From Sporichthya brevicatena (GTDB taxonomy: Bacteria > Actinomycetota > Actinomycetes > Sporichthyales > Sporichthyaceae), in contig NZ_BAAAHE010000005.1 of NCBI RefSeq assembly GCF_039525035.1, positions 25,930 to 73,639 of the forward strand: 47,710 bases of DNA, given 5' to 3'. The notes under the pieces were generated by a model that was not told the origin of the DNA, ran no database searches, and saw nothing but the letters and a program-made list of their open reading frames with translations. The first letter of the stretch is position 1; each line of letters opens with the position of its first letter. Positions 46,677-47,710 of the stretch are shown here, one piece after another. Made by a program: the position numbers and the translations under genes.

Positions 46677-47572
46677 GCTCACCGAGCGCCGACACCACGG
46701 CAACCCTGCAGATCCGTGAGCGCAAGGATCTGCCCGGGCTGAACATCGACGGTCTGACGATCCGGTTCGGTGGCCACACCGCGGTGAACCACCTGACGAT
46801 GAGCGCCCCGATCGGTCAGGTCACCGGCCTGATCGGACCGAACGGCGCCGGCAAGTCGACGACGTTCAACGCCTGCTCGGGTTCGCTCACCCCGGCGGAG
46901 GGTTCGATCACCTTCGACGGCGTCGACCTGACGAAGGCTCCGGAGTCCAAGCGGGCGCACCTGGGCATCGGGCGCACCTTCCAGCGGATCGAGCTCTTCG
47001 ACTCCCTGACGGTGCGTGAGAACGTCCAGCTCGGCCGGGAGGCCCGGCTCGCCGGCACCTCGCCGATCACCCAGCTCCTGCCCCGCAAGGGCGAGCGGGC
47101 GATGGTCGCGGAGGCGGCCGAGCGTGCCATGGAGCAGTGCGGGATCCTCGACGTCGCCGGTGCCCGCGCCGGTCGGCTCTCGACCGGTCAGCGCCGCCTC
47201 GTCGAGCTCGCCCGCGCGCTGGCCGGGGACTTCCGGCTGCTGCTCCTGGACGAGCCGTCCTCGGGTCTGGACCACTCCGAGAGTGATGCGTTCACCGCGC
47301 TGCTCCGTCAGGTGGTCGCCGAGAACGGGATCGGCATCCTCATCGTCGAGCACGACATGAACGTCATCTCGGGGCTCTGCGACTACGCCTACGTCCTCGA
47401 CTTCGGCCAGCTGATCTTCGAGGGTCTGCCTCGCGAGGTCCTGAGCTCCGAGATCGTCCGCAAGGCCTACCTCGGTACGGAGGATCTCGGCATCTCCGAC
47501 GCCGACGAGACGGACCCGCCCGCCGATCCGGGCAACCTCAACGGAACGGGGCCGCACCGTGACCACGCCTGA
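46673..47572 (+). CDS. ABC transporter ATP-binding protein, LivG family
   Basis: This 299-residue ATPase has Walker A GPNGAGKST at about 55-63, signature LSTGQRRLVELARA and Walker B LLLLDEPSSGLD. The H-loop is in IVEHDM, and the LivG-type GIGRTFQRIELF Q-loop is present. It starts within the permease stop (ATGA). A ~30-residue N-terminal extension and a ~30-residue tail extend it beyond the usual LivG length. It should pair with the LivF protein that follows. Confidence 0.93.
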   Translation: MSSPSADTTATLQIRERKDLPGLNIDGLTIRFGGHTAVNHLTMSAPIGQVTGLIGPNGAGKSTTFNACSGSLTPAEGSITFDGVDLTKAPESKRAHLGIGRTFQRIELFDSLTVRENVQLGREARLAGTSPITQLLPRKGERAMVAEAAERAMEQCGILDVAGARAGRLSTGQRRLVELARALAGDFRLLLLDEPSSGLDHSESDAFTALLRQVVAENGIGILIVEHDMNVISGLCDYAYVLDFGQLIFEGLPREVLSSEIVRKAYLGTEDLGISDADETDPPADPGNLNGTGPHRDHA

Positions 47573-47710
47573 CGCGAACTCCACCGCGCGCCCCATCCTC
47601 GAGGCGCGCGGGGTGACCTCCGGCTACGGCGAGAAGACCGTCGTCCGCAACATGAGCCTGACGCTGCCGGCCGGCGCGTCGATGGCGATCCTGGGCCCGA
47701 ACGGCGCGGG
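47559..47710 (+). CDS. ABC transporter ATP-binding protein, LivF family (3' partial)
   Basis: The GTG at 47559 overlaps the LivG stop by 14 bases. About 50 residues are visible, ending in LGPNGAG, the start of Walker A. The GYGEKTVVRNMSLTL strand before it fits LivF. The rest lies beyond the window. Confidence 0.85.
   Translation, partial: MTTPDANSTARPILEARGVTSGYGEKTVVRNMSLTLPAGASMAILGPNGA

Noticed and set aside
1-47710. tRNA or rRNA genes
   Set aside because: No cloverleaf-type sequence or rRNA segment was noticed, but covariance-model searches could not be run.

Overview
The window is high-GC (about 70%) DNA with GC-rich third codon positions, many GTG starts, tightly packed operons joined by ATGA or TGATG overlaps, and TANNNT-type -10 boxes with some apparently leaderless genes. 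This points to an actinobacterium. The two cell-surface proteins of the choice-of-anchor P type, the HNH/DUF222 protein and the inferred mycofactocin- and F420-linked oxidoreductases fit a Sporichthya/Frankia-like or mycobacteria-related soil actinomycete. That placement is inference.

Layout. (1) 1-6711: a branched-chain-type ABC importer (binding protein cut by the window edge, LivH, LivM, LivG, LivF), ending in a secreted anchored surface protein and a small two-helix membrane protein. (2) 6743-11548, minus strand: an operon of an APH-type phosphotransferase, a DUF7064/7065-like protein, an orphan binding lipoprotein and a PucR-type regulator, with a divergent TetR gene (11613). (3) 12361-16569: a TetR regulator divergent from a thiolase and a fused double acyl-CoA dehydrogenase. 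(4) 16605-19584: an HNH/DUF222 protein flanked by dispersed palindromic repeats, then a secreted alpha/beta hydrolase. (5) 19706-26757: a phytoene-desaturase-like flavoprotein, two unknown membrane proteins, two more APH-type phosphotransferases, a TetR regulator and a tyrosine-phosphatase-like protein. (6) 26901-30112: an LLM (probably F420) oxidoreductase, a P450 and a nitronate-monooxygenase-like protein. (7) 30297-42540: a catabolic block with a Rieske oxygenase, GNAT protein, TetR, aldehyde dehydrogenase, 3Fe-4S-type ferredoxin, P450, SCP2 protein, DUF35 protein, Cys-less thiolase-like protein, rhodanese, TetR, NDMA-type alcohol dehydrogenase and acyl-CoA ligase. (8) 42637-47710: a second surface protein, two small membrane proteins, a fused LivH-LivM permease, LivG and a LivF cut by the right edge.

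Taken together the window reads as a degradation locus for a hydrophobic cyclic compound, such as a steroid, terpenoid or alicyclic acid. Uptake would use two Liv-type importers with surface partners. Oxidation would use the Rieske protein, P450s, alcohol and aldehyde dehydrogenases. CoA activation and beta-oxidation or aldol-type side-chain cleavage would follow. The substrate cannot be read from sequence. Two signals stand out beyond the genes: a TetR-like operator (ACCT-N9-AGGTTT and CCTGWAGGT forms) shared by several catabolic promoters, and two families of dispersed palindromes. One of these is a 25-bp element present in four identical copies, one of them inside a coding sequence.

No tRNA, rRNA, CRISPR array or intact insertion sequence was seen.
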